A DNA stretch of 51,997 bases from DASUGM01 sp036274055 (GCA_036274055.1 DASUGM010000167.1:1-51997), one strand, 5' to 3'; positions 1 through 7,222 are shown, counted from the first letter of the stretch. Notes: generated by a model not told the origin, from the sequence alone. A program made the numbers and translations.

Positions 1-1
1 A

Positions 2-133
2 TATGAGATCGCCCCCCCACGGTTCAAGGTCGTGGAAGACTGGTTGACCGAGCGCCGCCAAGAGTGGGAAGCTCGACTGGACCGGTTCGACAGCTACGTC
101 AGACAACTCAAGGAGAAGGAATCCGACGCATGA
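2..133 (+). CDS. ArsR-family transcriptional regulator, C-terminal fragment
   Basis: An open frame enters from the left edge and ends at TGA 131-133, giving about 43 residues that finish in a charged helix (WLTERRQEWEARLDRF). This sequence is typical of the last helix of ArsR-type repressors that are co-transcribed with AHSA1/SRPBCC genes. The stop codon overlaps the next start (ATGATGA), so the two are translationally coupled. The DNA-binding domain lies outside the window, so the family call rests on the C-terminal helix and the neighbour. Confidence 0.6.
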   Translation, partial: YEIAPPRFKVVEDWLTERRQEWEARLDRFDSYVRQLKEKESDA

Positions 134-630
134 TGACGCCCGCCATCTTCGACCCGACGCTTGATTTCGCCATCGAACGGTTCATCGACGCCCCCACGCG
201 CCTCGTCTGGGAGGCGTTGACCAGCCCGGAGCATCTCAAGGAATGGTACATGCCCAAGCCCTGGGGGCGTGTGTCGCGAGCCGAAATCGACGTGCGCCCG
301 GGCGGCATCATCAGAATCGACATCGCAGTGGGAGACGGCCAGGCTTCTCCCAACGTCGGCTGTATTCTCGAAGCGATTCCGATGGAGCGACTGGTGTGGA
401 CCTCGATGTTGTTCCCCGGCTATCGCCCGGCTGTCTTCGACGACATCCCGATCACCGCCATCATGACGATGGAAAGCGTGGGAACCGGCACTCGCTACGT
501 CTTCACGGCGCTGCACCGGGATGAAGCGGACCTCGAGCAAAATAGAGCGAAAGGCTTCTACCAGGGCACAGAGATCGCCATCGATCAGTTCGTGGAACAC
601 GTGATCGCGATGAAGGCCCAAAGCGTTTGA
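130..630 (+). CDS. SRPBCC / AHSA1-like domain protein
   Basis: This 166-residue protein has the START/AHSA1 fold signature. It opens with FIDAPTRLVWEALTSPEHL and a Trp-Tyr pair, has a glycine-bearing beta-strand (RPGG) and ends in a long C-terminal helix. AHSA1-like proteins bind hydrophobic ligands in a helix-grip cavity; the ligand here is unknown. I chose ATG 130 because it overlaps the upstream ArsR stop and an AAGGAG box lies at 110-115, about 14 bases upstream. An upstream in-frame ATG at 64 would sit inside the regulator gene. ArsR plus AHSA1 is a common two-gene module, usually self-regulated by the ArsR partner. Confidence 0.85.
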   Translation: MMTPAIFDPTLDFAIERFIDAPTRLVWEALTSPEHLKEWYMPKPWGRVSRAEIDVRPGGIIRIDIAVGDGQASPNVGCILEAIPMERLVWTSMLFPGYRPAVFDDIPITAIMTMESVGTGTRYVFTALHRDEADLEQNRAKGFYQGTEIAIDQFVEHVIAMKAQSV

Positions 631-644
631 GTACGCCGGTCAGC

Positions 645-668
645 CGGCCGCGAGCGAACGAGCGGCCG
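645..668 (+). terminator. GC-rich hairpin after the SRPBCC gene
   Basis: A perfect 7-bp inverted repeat (CGGCCGC 645-651 and GCGGCCG 662-668) begins 15 bases after the SRPBCC stop and is followed by a short TTT. It could act as a weak terminator. There is no long T-run, so this is tentative. Confidence 0.35.
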
Positions 669-675
669 CGTTTGA

Positions 676-827
676 TCATTCCGTGAAGCCGATCGCGCGG
701 AAGGCTCTCCAGATGCCGTCCGGCATCTTCTTGAGCACTGATAGCACCGTGCCACGAACGCGCGTCGGCCCACGACCCGGCGCGGCGACAAACGACGCCG
801 TGTACTGACGCCACTCGACCGCTTGAG
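676..827 (-). pseudogene. Possible remnant of a SnoaL/DUF4440-like gene 3' end
   Basis: On the minus strand a frame ending at 676 reads like a genuine protein C-terminus: VEWRQYTASFVAAP, then VRGTVLSVLKKMPDGIWRAF and a final GFTE. The pattern of a beta-strand with 'VLKKMPDG-W' resembles the last two strands of SnoaL/DUF4440 (nuclear-transport-factor-2-like) proteins. Upstream of about 827 the frame runs into the repeat-rich block and no start or fold continues. I read it as a decayed fragment; it could instead be a chance open frame. Confidence 0.3.
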
Positions 828-875
828 CACCCAGCGCGGGGCGCGAAACCCTGGATCAAGAGCGAACGAGCGGCA

Positions 876-1156
876 GCGAGTGAGCGAGTAAGGGGTCCGG
901 GGACGAAGTCCACCCGAGCGAGGGAGCTGTGCGACCGAGCCTGGCGAATCGAGCCGCAACTTGTCTAAGTGTTTTCTACAGGAGACAAGTTGCGCGAGAG
1001 AGCCAGCAAGGATCCGGGGACGAAGGCCCGGATCGGAAGCGAGCGCGCGGTCAGCGCGCGAGCCTCGCGAACGGAGAGAGACTTGGCTAGGTGCTTTTGA
1101 GGGGAGCCGAGTCGATCGAGTGAGCGAGTAGGGGGTCCTGGGGGCAAAGCCCCCAG
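876..1156. repeat. Tandem ~120-bp intergenic hairpin repeats
   Basis: A roughly 35-base motif beginning GCGAGTGAGCGAGTA recurs at about 876, 994 and 1116, so the period is 118-122 bp. Between the motifs lie two related hairpins: a perfect 12-bp stem at 955-966/983-994 and a 9-bp stem at 1080-1088/1105-1113. Both have loops of 16 bases with similar sequence. The second and third motif copies also contain a second hairpin, GATCCGGG/CCCGGATC at 1011-1018/1026-1033 and CTGGGGGC/GCCCCCAG at 1138-1145/1149-1156. Apart from the possible remnant at 676-827 this 530-bp gap holds no gene I can support. Confidence 0.7.
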
Positions 1157-1165
1157 ATCAAAAAG

Positions 1166-1242
1166 TGGTCGGGGCGAGTGGATTCGAACCACCGACCCCT
1201 CGGTCCCGAACCGAGTGCTCTACCAGGCTGAGCCACGCCCCG
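1166..1242 (-). tRNA. tRNA-Pro (anticodon CGG)
   Basis: The minus strand folds into a 77-nt tRNA with the 3' CCA encoded (1166-1168) and discriminator A. The 7-bp acceptor stem CGGGGCG/CGCCCCG is perfect and starts with C1-G72, a hallmark of bacterial tRNA-Pro. The anticodon arm is CTCGG-TTCGGGA-CCGAG, which places CGG at positions 34-36 and reads proline CCG codons. The T-arm GGTTCGAATCC is canonical. It lies 9 bp downstream of the surE stop on the same strand. Confidence 0.97.
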
Positions 1243-1251
1243 ACAACCGAC

Positions 1252-2019
1252 CTATCTTATCGCATTCCCGGCCTGCCGGGTCAGCGCTTCGACCCGGTCC
1301 AGCAAACTGTGGTCGGTCAGATCCGGCTGCAGCGGCGTGATCGAGACGAATCCGTCAATTACCGCCTGATGATCCGACTTCGGATCGGGTTCCCAGTCGT
1401 CCTGGGCTTCCTCGATCCAGAAGTACGGCCGGCCGCGCGGGTCGAGCCGATTCGCCACCTTCGTGATGTGGTTGCGCTTGGCCTGCACCGTGACCCGCAC
1501 GCCCGCCGGCGTCCCCTGCGGGACGTTGATGTTGAGGAACGTCCGATGCGGCAGCGGCTGCTCCAGCAGCGACGCCGCCATCGTCGTCGCCGCCGCGGCG
1601 GCCGGCCCGAAGTCCCACTCCCCGCGCGTGAACTTCAGCGAGATGGCGATCGCCTGGTAGCCCAGCAGCGCGCCTTCGAATGCACCGGCGACCGTCCCCG
1701 AATAGGTGACGTCGTCGCCGATGTTGAGACCCTTGTTGATGCCGGAGACGATGAGATCGGGCTTCTCCTTCATCACCTCATGCAGCGCGATGTTGACGCA
1801 GTCGGTCGGCGTGCCGTCGACCGCGTAGATGCGCGGCTCGATCTGCTCGAGGCGCAGCGGCCGGCGCAGGGTCAGCGCGTGTCCGACGGCGCTGGCTTCG
1901 GTCTGGGGCGCGACGATGGTGACTTCACCGAGCGCGCCGAGCGACGTCGCGAGCGCCCGGAGGCCGGGCGAAAAGTAACCGTCGTCATTAGTGACGAGAA
2001 TGCGGCGCATCGATCCCAT
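1252..2019 (-). CDS. surE: 5'/3'-nucleotidase SurE
   Basis: SurE removes phosphate from nucleoside 5'- and 3'-monophosphates (and short polyphosphates) using a divalent metal in the cytoplasm. The 255-residue protein has the whole family signature: ILVTNDDG near residue 8 with the metal-binding Asp pair, DGTPTDCVNIAL around 69-80, and SGINKGLNIGDDVTYSGTV around 92-110 with the metal-ligand Asn. Its length is normal for the family. The start could be ATG 2019 or ATG 2010 (MRRILV); the second gives the usual N-terminus. It is divergent from the peptidase gene, with a short shared promoter region. Confidence 0.95.
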   Translation of the reverse strand: MGSMRRILVTNDDGYFSPGLRALATSLGALGEVTIVAPQTEASAVGHALTLRRPLRLEQIEPRIYAVDGTPTDCVNIALHEVMKEKPDLIVSGINKGLNIGDDVTYSGTVAGAFEGALLGYQAIAISLKFTRGEWDFGPAAAAATTMAASLLEQPLPHRTFLNINVPQGTPAGVRVTVQAKRNHITKVANRLDPRGRPYFWIEEAQDDWEPDPKSDHQAVIDGFVSITPLQPDLTDHSLLDRVEALTRQAGNAIR

Positions 2020-2044
2020 GATCTTATCAGGTCAGCGTGGCCGG

Positions 2045-2050
2045 TATAAT
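2045..2050 (+). promoter_or_regulatory. Candidate sigma-70 -10 box (TATAAT) before the peptidase gene
   Basis: A perfect TATAAT lies in the 48-bp divergent gap between surE and the plus-strand peptidase. The best upstream partner is a weak TTATCA at 2024-2029, with a short 15-bp spacing. Transcription from here would start about 10 bases before the GTG at 2068, giving a very short leader. Confidence 0.4.
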
Positions 2051-2067
2051 CGCCAGCCAGGGCCTGG

Positions 2068-3096
2068 GTGCAGCGTCTCGTAATCTTTTCGTGCCTCGTG
2101 GCGGCGATCGTGCCGCAGACCGCGCCGGTCCCGTCCGGGATTACCGCCGTGCCCGGGATTCGCGTCGGCCACAAGACGCTGGCCGACCGACCCACCGGCT
2201 GCACGGTGATCCTTGCCGATGCAGGAACCGTCGGCGCCGTCGACGTTCGCGGCGGTGCTCCGGGCACGCGGGAAACCGATCTCCTCTCACCGGAGAACAC
2301 CGTCACCCGCGTCGATGCCATCGTGTTGGCGGGTGGCAGCGCCTTCGGCCTCGACGCCGCCGGCGGCGTGATGAAGTTTCTCAGCGAGAAGAAGATTGGC
2401 TATCCGACGGCGGGCGGACCGGTGCCGATCGTACCGGCGGCGATCCTCTACGACCTGACGGTCGGCGGGCGTCCCGACGTGCGTCCGGACGCGGCGTGCG
2501 GCTATGCGGCGGCGTCCGCGGCCACCAGTGCCGACACCGAGAACGGCTCAGTTGGCGCCGGCGCGGGCGCGACGGTGGGCAAGATGATGGGCGGACAGCG
2601 GGCGATGAAAGGCGGGATCGGCAGCGTGTCGTTGCGGACCAGCGACGGGCTGATCGTCGGCGCGATCGTCGCGGTCAACGCCGCCGGCTCGGTTGTCGAT
2701 CCGCGGACCGGTAAACCGGTCGCGGGCGTGCGCACCGCCGATGGCAGGGGCCTCGAAGATCCGTTCTCGCTCGTGCTCCGCGGCGCGATCCCGCCGGGCA
2801 ACGGCCGCGAGAACACGACCATCGGCGTCGTCGCCACCAACGCGCGCCTGACCAAAGCGCAGGCCTTGAAAGTCGCAGAGATGGCCCACGACGGCATGGC
2901 CCGCGCGATCGTGCCGTCGCACACGCCATCGGACGGCGATACGCTGTTCGCTCTCGCCACCGGCCAGCTTGCCGGCGAGCCCAACGTCGGCGCGATTGGC
3001 GCGCTGGCGGCGGAAGCCGTGACCCACGCGATTCTCCGCGCGGTGCGGACGGCACGCGGGCTGCCGGGCTATCCCGCCGCGTCAGAGATTCGTTGA
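2068..3096 (+). CDS. P1 family peptidase (S58, DmpA/aminopeptidase-like)
   Basis: The 342-residue product belongs to the DmpA / L-aminopeptidase D-esterase family, whose members are N-terminal nucleophile-type aminopeptidases active on short or beta-peptides. Visible family blocks are GIRVGHKTL near residue 30, VLAGGSAFGLDAAGGVM around 86-102, GSVGAGAGATVGKMMGG around 159-175, the strand LIVGAIVAVNA, and GDTLFALATG near the C-terminus. I cannot fix the self-cleavage site with confidence. The first 20 residues (MQRLVIFSCLVAAIVPQ) look like a signal peptide, so it may act in the periplasm. GTG 2068 is the only start that retains this leader. The stop is 10 bp before the symporter start, so they are probably co-transcribed. 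Confidence 0.85.
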   Translation: MQRLVIFSCLVAAIVPQTAPVPSGITAVPGIRVGHKTLADRPTGCTVILADAGTVGAVDVRGGAPGTRETDLLSPENTVTRVDAIVLAGGSAFGLDAAGGVMKFLSEKKIGYPTAGGPVPIVPAAILYDLTVGGRPDVRPDAACGYAAASAATSADTENGSVGAGAGATVGKMMGGQRAMKGGIGSVSLRTSDGLIVGAIVAVNAAGSVVDPRTGKPVAGVRTADGRGLEDPFSLVLRGAIPPGNGRENTTIGVVATNARLTKAQALKVAEMAHDGMARAIVPSHTPSDGDTLFALATGQLAGEPNVGAIGALAAEAVTHAILRAVRTARGLPGYPAASEIR

Positions 3097-3106
3097 CGCC
3101 GACATC

Positions 3107-4462
3107 GTGACGCCGCTCGTCGCCCTGCTCGTCGCCTACTCGATCGGCCTGATCGCGCTCGGGCTGTGGATGGGCCGGCGTGTGCGCGACAGCCGGGATT
3201 TCTTCGTGGCCGGGCGCACGCTCGGGCCCGGACTGATCTTCGCGACTTTCCTGGCCGCCAACCTCGGCGCCGGATCGACCGTCGGCGCCACGGGCTACGC
3301 CTACACCGACGGCCTCTCCGCGTGGTGGTGGAACGGCAGCGCCGGCCTCGGCTCGCTGGTGCTCGCGTTCTGGGTCGGGCCGCGGATCTGGCAGGAAGCC
3401 AGCCGGCTCAACCTGATGACGGCCGGCGATTTTCTCGAGCACCACTTCGGCCGCGGCGTCCGCGGACTCGCCGCCGGCATCATCTGGCTCGGCAGCTTCG
3501 CGATTCTCTGTGGCCAATTGCGCGGCGCGGCCGAAGTGATTCAGACCGTCGCCGGCTTCTCGCTGCAGACCGGCGCCCTGATCGCCGCCGCGATTACCGG
3601 CGCCTATTTCGTCGCCGGCGGTCTGGTGAGCGCGGCGACGGTGAACCTGTTCCAACTGGTCATCATCCTCACCGGATTCGCGATCGCGGCGCCGATGGTT
3701 TCCGGCGCGGCGGGCGGCTTCGGCGCCACCATCGGCGAGTCGAACTTCTGGCACGGCCCGCAAGTGGGCTGGCAGACGCTGTTGCTGCTGGGCCCGGCGT
3801 TCTTTCTTTCGCCCGGTCTCCTGCAGAAGGCCTTTGGCGCGCGCGACGCACGCGCCGTCACCCGCGGCGTTGCCTTGAACGGCATCGTCCTGCTCGGCTT
3901 CGCGTTCCTGCCGGTGATGCTCGGCCTGGCGGCGCGGATGCTGCACCCGGGACTGGAGCGCCCGGAAATGGCGTTGCCGACCGTGCTCGCCAACGACGTG
4001 CCGACGTTCGTTGGCGCGTTCGCGCTGGCCGCCGTCTTCTCGGCCGAACTCAGCACCGCCGACGCCGTCCTGTTCATGCTCGCGACCTCGGGCGCGCGCG
4101 ATTTCTATCGCGGCTTCGTCAGGCCGCAGGCGTCGGACGCCGACGTGCTGCGCGTCGCCCGCCTGCTCGCCATCGTCGGCTGCGCCGTCGGTTATCTGCT
4201 CACCTACGTCTTCGACAGCGTCGTCAGCGCCTTGACGATGTTCTATTCGGTGCTGGTCGTGACGCTGTTTGCGCCGATCCTCGGCGGGCTCTATCTTCCG
4301 AAGGCTGGACGCTTCAGCGCGCTCGCGGCGATGCTGGTGGGCGTCACCATTCTCGGCACCACGCACCTGATGACCGCCGGGCTCGGCTACGGCTGGGCGA
4401 CGCCGCCGTTTCTCGGTTTGATCGCGAGCGGGCTCACCTACCTGATTCTCGCGGTGTTCTAA
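3107..4462 (+). CDS. Sodium:solute symporter family protein (SSS)
   Basis: This 451-residue polytopic membrane protein has a dozen or more hydrophobic segments. The N-terminus shows the SSS pattern: a first helix, then GRRVRDSRDFFVAGRTLGPG, then LAANLGAGSTVGATGYAY, where the unwound helix and small residues form the substrate and sodium site. A later helix carries FSAELSTADAVLFMLATSGARD, matching the conserved SSS segment around TM8-9 with Na2-site Ser/Thr. The substrate cannot be told from sequence. It starts at GTG 3107, 10 bp after the peptidase, which suggests linked peptide cleavage and product uptake. It is slightly short for the family (usually 480-550). Confidence 0.88.
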   Translation: MTPLVALLVAYSIGLIALGLWMGRRVRDSRDFFVAGRTLGPGLIFATFLAANLGAGSTVGATGYAYTDGLSAWWWNGSAGLGSLVLAFWVGPRIWQEASRLNLMTAGDFLEHHFGRGVRGLAAGIIWLGSFAILCGQLRGAAEVIQTVAGFSLQTGALIAAAITGAYFVAGGLVSAATVNLFQLVIILTGFAIAAPMVSGAAGGFGATIGESNFWHGPQVGWQTLLLLGPAFFLSPGLLQKAFGARDARAVTRGVALNGIVLLGFAFLPVMLGLAARMLHPGLERPEMALPTVLANDVPTFVGAFALAAVFSAELSTADAVLFMLATSGARDFYRGFVRPQASDADVLRVARLLAIVGCAVGYLLTYVFDSVVSALTMFYSVLVVTLFAPILGGLYLPKAGRFSALAAMLVGVTILGTTHLMTAGLGYGWATPPFLGLIASGLTYLILAVF

Positions 4463-4467
4463 GAGCA

Positions 4468-4513
4468 ACGATGGGGACGGGGGTCGCTCGCGCGCAACAC
4501 CCCCATCCCCAAC
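4468..4513. repeat. Dispersed palindromic repeat, copy 1
   Basis: GGGGACGGGGGT (4473-4484) pairs with ACCCCCATCCCC (4499-4510) around a 14-base loop, with one mismatch. A near-identical element, similar even in its loop (GCTC-CGC..AACACCCCC), lies on the other strand at 35951-35999. It follows the symporter stop and could end that transcript. It contains the only credible start codon of the next gene. Confidence 0.65.
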
Positions 4514-4974
4514 CGCGCCGCCGTCTGCAGACATTCCGCGGTCTGCTGCGGCTGGGCGGGCCGTATCTCGCATTTCTCGCGCTCCGTCACATCGTCAGCC
4601 TGGAGCGGCTGGCGCGATTGGCGTGGCGCGATCCACTCAATCGTCCTCGCGATCTGGACCTCGAGGCGCGCACCATTGCCCAGGCGACGAAGCTCCGCCA
4701 TCTGCTCGATCAAACGGATCGGCGCTGTCTCCCGCGCAGCCTGGCGCTGTACCGGGCGCTGTCGCGCGCCGGCGCGTCACCTCAGTTGTGGATCGGGTTC
4801 AGGAAAGTGGCAGGGCGCGTGGATGGGCACGCGTGGGTCACGGTGGACGGCCGTCCCGTGGGCGAGGCCGAGGCGCTCATGCCGTCGCTGACGCCGACGT
4901 GCGGGTTCGGCGTGAAGGGCGCGACGATCGCGCTCGAGGGCGGGACGGGGTTGGCTACGAGCGGACGCGATTGA
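4471..4974 (+). CDS. Transglutaminase-like protein (lasso peptide B2-like)
   Basis: The 167-residue protein matches the lasso-peptide biosynthesis B2 / transglutaminase-like cysteine protease family. A catalytic Cys lies in RRCLPRSLALYRALSRAG, a His in GHAWVTV and an Asp in VDGRPVGE, in the correct order and spacing. B2 domains cleave leader peptides together with a PqqD-like B1 partner; I see neither a B1 nor an obvious precursor here. Relatives also occur beside polysaccharide genes where their role is not known. The only in-frame start is ATG 4471 inside a palindromic repeat with no clear ribosome-binding site, so the true start is uncertain. The 3' end overlaps the convergent PilZ gene by 20 bp. 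Confidence 0.7.
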   Translation: MGTGVARAQHPHPQPRRRLQTFRGLLRLGGPYLAFLALRHIVSLERLARLAWRDPLNRPRDLDLEARTIAQATKLRHLLDQTDRRCLPRSLALYRALSRAGASPQLWIGFRKVAGRVDGHAWVTVDGRPVGEAEALMPSLTPTCGFGVKGATIALEGGTGLATSGRD

Positions 4975-5302
4975 TGATGTCGCCGACGTCGTCGCCGCCC
5001 TCGTCGTCGTCGACGAACTGCATCCCGGTCACATAAGCGGCCTTCTCGGCGTCGCCGGTGCTGCGGGTGTGCATTACGCGGCCGCTGACGCGAACGCGGG
5101 CGGTGACTTCGATGGTCGCTCCGTCGCCGAGCGTCAGCCGGAACACGTGGACCGAACCGACCTCGAGCGGAAACCCGGTTTCGATCGACATGCCGCCGAG
5201 GCTCATTTCGAGCACGGTGATGGGCTGATCGAGTGACACCGAATGACCCTGGACACGGCCCAGCATTTCGATGCGCGGTGAGCGTCGTCGTTCCTGAGAC
5301 AC
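4955..5302 (-). CDS. PilZ domain protein (putative c-di-GMP receptor)
   Basis: PilZ domains bind cyclic di-GMP and relay it to polysaccharide, motility or adhesion machinery. The 115-residue protein has the two binding motifs: RRRSPR at residues 5-10 (RxxxR) and LEMSLGGMSIE at about 31-41, equivalent to (D/N)xSxxG with Met in place of the first polar residue. A beta-barrel follows. It is a single-domain PilZ starting at GTG 5302, only 3 bp after the GT-C gene stop, so it is the last gene of that transcript. Being next to a glycan locus suggests c-di-GMP control of surface carbohydrate, which is inference. Confidence 0.85.
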   Translation of the reverse strand: MSQERRRSPRIEMLGRVQGHSVSLDQPITVLEMSLGGMSIETGFPLEVGSVHVFRLTLGDGATIEVTARVRVSGRVMHTRSTGDAEKAAYVTGMQFVDDDEGGDDVGDIINRVRS

Positions 5303-5305
5303 GGA

Positions 5306-6556
5306 CTACATCCTCGCAGAAAGCGCTTCAGTCGGGGGACGGAAGCGGACATGCAGCGCGAGCGCCGCGGCCAGATAGAGGAACCCCGCCAGCGAGATCC
5401 GATAGCGCAGGCCAACCGGGCCCGCCGCCAGCAGCGCGAACGTCGTCAGTGCCGTCGTCATTGCCGCGGTGGCCACGAGGCGGCCGCGATCCGTGGCCGA
5501 CCCGGAGTGGCGGCGCCACGCAGCGATCCCGGCGACGCTGGTCAACAGCAACGCCAGATTCGCCCCGACGCCGACGAGATTTCGCGGCGACGTCAGCGGC
5601 CGCCCGAAGTCCACGCCGGCCAGGCTCACCATCGTCTTGAACACCGCCGTGACCATCACGTCGAACGGATGCGCGGCGATGTGCCGCCACGCCTCGTTCA
5701 TGAAGTAGCGGTTCATCTCGACTTCCCCGCCGGCCGGCGCCAACGCCGGCGGCGGAATCTTCCCGGCTTCGAAATGCTGCGCGACGCCGTTTTCCAGGAT
5801 GGCCCCGCGCGCGGTCGAATAGGTCGATTCGAAGAATGTCTTCCCGTCGTGTGTCGATCCGGTGATGAAGGCGCCAACCGCGTTGGTATTGCGCCAACCC
5901 CATACGCCGACCGCCAACAGCAGCCCAATCGCGATCGCGGCAGCCGTTCGACGCGCAGCCGTGAAACGCCGGCGCGACAAGGTGATGACTGCGAGCCCCG
6001 TCAGCAGCCATTGGCTGTGCAGGCGGGTGATCGCGGCGCCAGCCGCGGCCAGACCGGCCACGAACGCGTGACCCGGGCGCGACCGCGTCGCTTGCCGCGG
6101 TCCGGCGACCGGCAGTGCGTGTACGAGCAACGCGATCACCAGCCATTCCAGCGACGCCGCGAGCATCGCGTCGTCCCACACCGGGCCGTGCGCCACCACG
6201 AAGGGATCCAGCGTCGCCAACCCGCCGGCAAGTGCGGCCACGCGCGTGCCCCAGACGGCCAGAGCCGTCGCCGTGACGCTGCCGACGAACAACATCACGA
6301 CCGGCACATGCAGGTATGGACGCAGCGGCGCCGGCAAGTGAAGTCCGGCGGCGATGAATAACGGCTCACCTGGCAACTGGTAGGCCCGGGCATCGCCGTT
6401 GGCGTATTCGCCGGTCGCGACCAGTTGTTCCGCGATCTCGCGTGACACATTCGGCGTGGTGTAGTCGCCAACCAGCCAGGTCGCGCTGAGCAGCTGCACC
6501 ACTGCGCACGACGTCAGGGCGACGGTCAGGACGCGAGGCATTGACAGCAGAGACAC
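5306..6556 (-). CDS. Polytopic membrane glycosyltransferase-like protein (GT-C / PMT_2 type)
   Basis: A 416-residue membrane protein with about ten predicted helices. Its first periplasmic loop contains YTTPNVSREIAEQLVATGEY and AYQLPGEPLFIA, the arrangement of ArnT/PMT_2 proteins, which transfer sugars from polyprenyl-phosphate donors on the outer face of the inner membrane. A later WDDAMLAASLEW helix fits the same family. The C-terminal soluble region is short. Start is GTG 6556 or ATG 6541; the GTG is 2 bases from a strong hairpin and has no visible ribosome site, so translation may be regulated or begin at 6541. Substrate unknown. Confidence 0.65.
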   Translation of the reverse strand: MSLLSMPRVLTVALTSCAVVQLLSATWLVGDYTTPNVSREIAEQLVATGEYANGDARAYQLPGEPLFIAAGLHLPAPLRPYLHVPVVMLFVGSVTATALAVWGTRVAALAGGLATLDPFVVAHGPVWDDAMLAASLEWLVIALLVHALPVAGPRQATRSRPGHAFVAGLAAAGAAITRLHSQWLLTGLAVITLSRRRFTAARRTAAAIAIGLLLAVGVWGWRNTNAVGAFITGSTHDGKTFFESTYSTARGAILENGVAQHFEAGKIPPPALAPAGGEVEMNRYFMNEAWRHIAAHPFDVMVTAVFKTMVSLAGVDFGRPLTSPRNLVGVGANLALLLTSVAGIAAWRRHSGSATDRGRLVATAAMTTALTTFALLAAGPVGLRYRISLAGFLYLAAALALHVRFRPPTEALSARM

Positions 6557-6558
6557 GA

Positions 6559-6601
6559 AGAGCCGCTTGCCGGCGGAGGTTCGACGCCGGCAGGCGGCTC
6601 T
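6559..6601 (-). terminator. Strong intergenic hairpin (attenuator or terminator)
   Basis: A 16-bp stem (6559-6574 with 6586-6601, one wobble pair) encloses an 11-base loop. It sits between the small membrane-protein gene and the GT-C gene on the minus strand. There is no T-run after it, so it may be a partial terminator, an RNA-stability element or a block to ribosome access. Confidence 0.5.
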
Positions 6602-6623
6602 GGATCCTGACGCCCGACCAGGC

Positions 6624-7115
6624 TCAGCGGCCGCTGGCGACTTTGTAGTTCTGGTTGACCACCATCGCGTAGACCGAGTTGATGGCCACCAGGGAAACGA
6701 TCGCCGCGACCCGGTTTTTCTTCGACGCCTTGTGGGCGGCGAAGATCGTTCCCGCCGCGATTCCGGCTTTCATCGCGATGAACGCAGCCTTGTTCCGGGT
6801 CACGCCCTTCATCAGCGGGTTGGCTTCGATGGCCCCGTTGTCGAGCGCCTTCATGGTCGAGTGGATGTCGAGCCCCTGCAGCAACGCCGTCGAGACGTAC
6901 AGCGAGGACATCATCGGGTCGATTCGCTTCTGCGGAGGCGCAATGGGATAGGCAAACTGGTCCGGCGCCGCGATAGCGGGCGCAGCAACGGCATTTTCGA
7001 CCGCCGCGGACAGGTTCAGCGGCGTCGGGCGCTCCTGGGCGCGGGCGTCGCGGGCCATCCACGGCGCGAGGCACAGGACGACCAAAGTGGAGGATGTGAA
7101 CAGCCGGCCAGACAT
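6624..7115 (-). CDS. Small exported/membrane protein of unknown function (DUF5658-like)
   Basis: I chose ATG 7115 because it gives a clean signal peptide (MSGRLFTSSTLVVLCLAPW, cleavage after ARA) and a purine-rich AAGGGG just upstream; an earlier ATG at 7172 only adds basic residues. The 163-residue protein has a proline-rich spacer, then a helix LLQGLDIHSTMKALDNG followed by EANPLMKG, a pattern seen in small membrane proteins such as DUF5658, then two hydrophobic helices. Function unknown. It is the first gene of a unit with the GT-C protein and PilZ protein, and is preceded by a sigma-54 type promoter and a leader hairpin. Confidence 0.6.
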   Translation of the reverse strand: MSGRLFTSSTLVVLCLAPWMARDARAQERPTPLNLSAAVENAVAAPAIAAPDQFAYPIAPPQKRIDPMMSSLYVSTALLQGLDIHSTMKALDNGAIEANPLMKGVTRNKAAFIAMKAGIAAGTIFAAHKASKKNRVAAIVSLVAINSVYAMVVNQNYKVASGR

Positions 7116-7145
7116 CGGCAACCCCTTGGGTAGTTTTTGACCCGA

Positions 7146-7195
7146 GGGCTGTCGTCGTCTGCGTCGCACCACATGCGCGCGCGTCTTGACAGCCC
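7146..7195 (-). promoter_or_regulatory. 5'-leader hairpin
   Basis: GGGCTGTC (7146-7153) and GACAGCCC (7188-7195) are perfect 8-bp complements enclosing 34 bases. The hairpin begins at or just after the predicted sigma-54 start point and lies 30 bases before the small membrane-protein gene. It could control translation or mark an activator site. Confidence 0.4.
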
Positions 7196-7207
7196 GGTTG
7201 CTTTAGG

Positions 7208-7222
7208 GCAAGGGGTGTGCCA
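7208..7222 (-). promoter_or_regulatory. Sigma-54 (RpoN) promoter
   Basis: On the minus strand TGGCAC (7217-7222), five bases, TTGC (7208-7211) matches the sigma-54 consensus TGGCAC-N5-TTGC with the essential GG-N10-GC spacing exact. Transcription would start near 7197 and read into the small membrane-protein, GT-C and PilZ genes. The rest of the 338-bp gap (7116-7453) shows no gene. Confidence 0.75.

Noticed and set aside
876..1156. CRISPR array
   Set aside because: The repeats are degenerate, about 120 bp apart and themselves palindromic, with no regular short repeat-spacer pattern and no cas genes in the window.
2675..4573. A 632-codon minus-strand open frame opposite the peptidase and symporter genes
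   Set aside because: It is an antisense shadow of two clearly recognised plus-strand genes in high-GC DNA. Its translation is rich in Arg, Ala, Asp and Glu with no fold or motif.
4471..4974. A complete lasso-peptide cluster with a precursor
   Set aside because: No B1 (PqqD) protein and no plausible precursor ORF lies near the B2-like gene, and the asparagine synthetase-like gene is 12 kb away in a glycan operon on the other strand.
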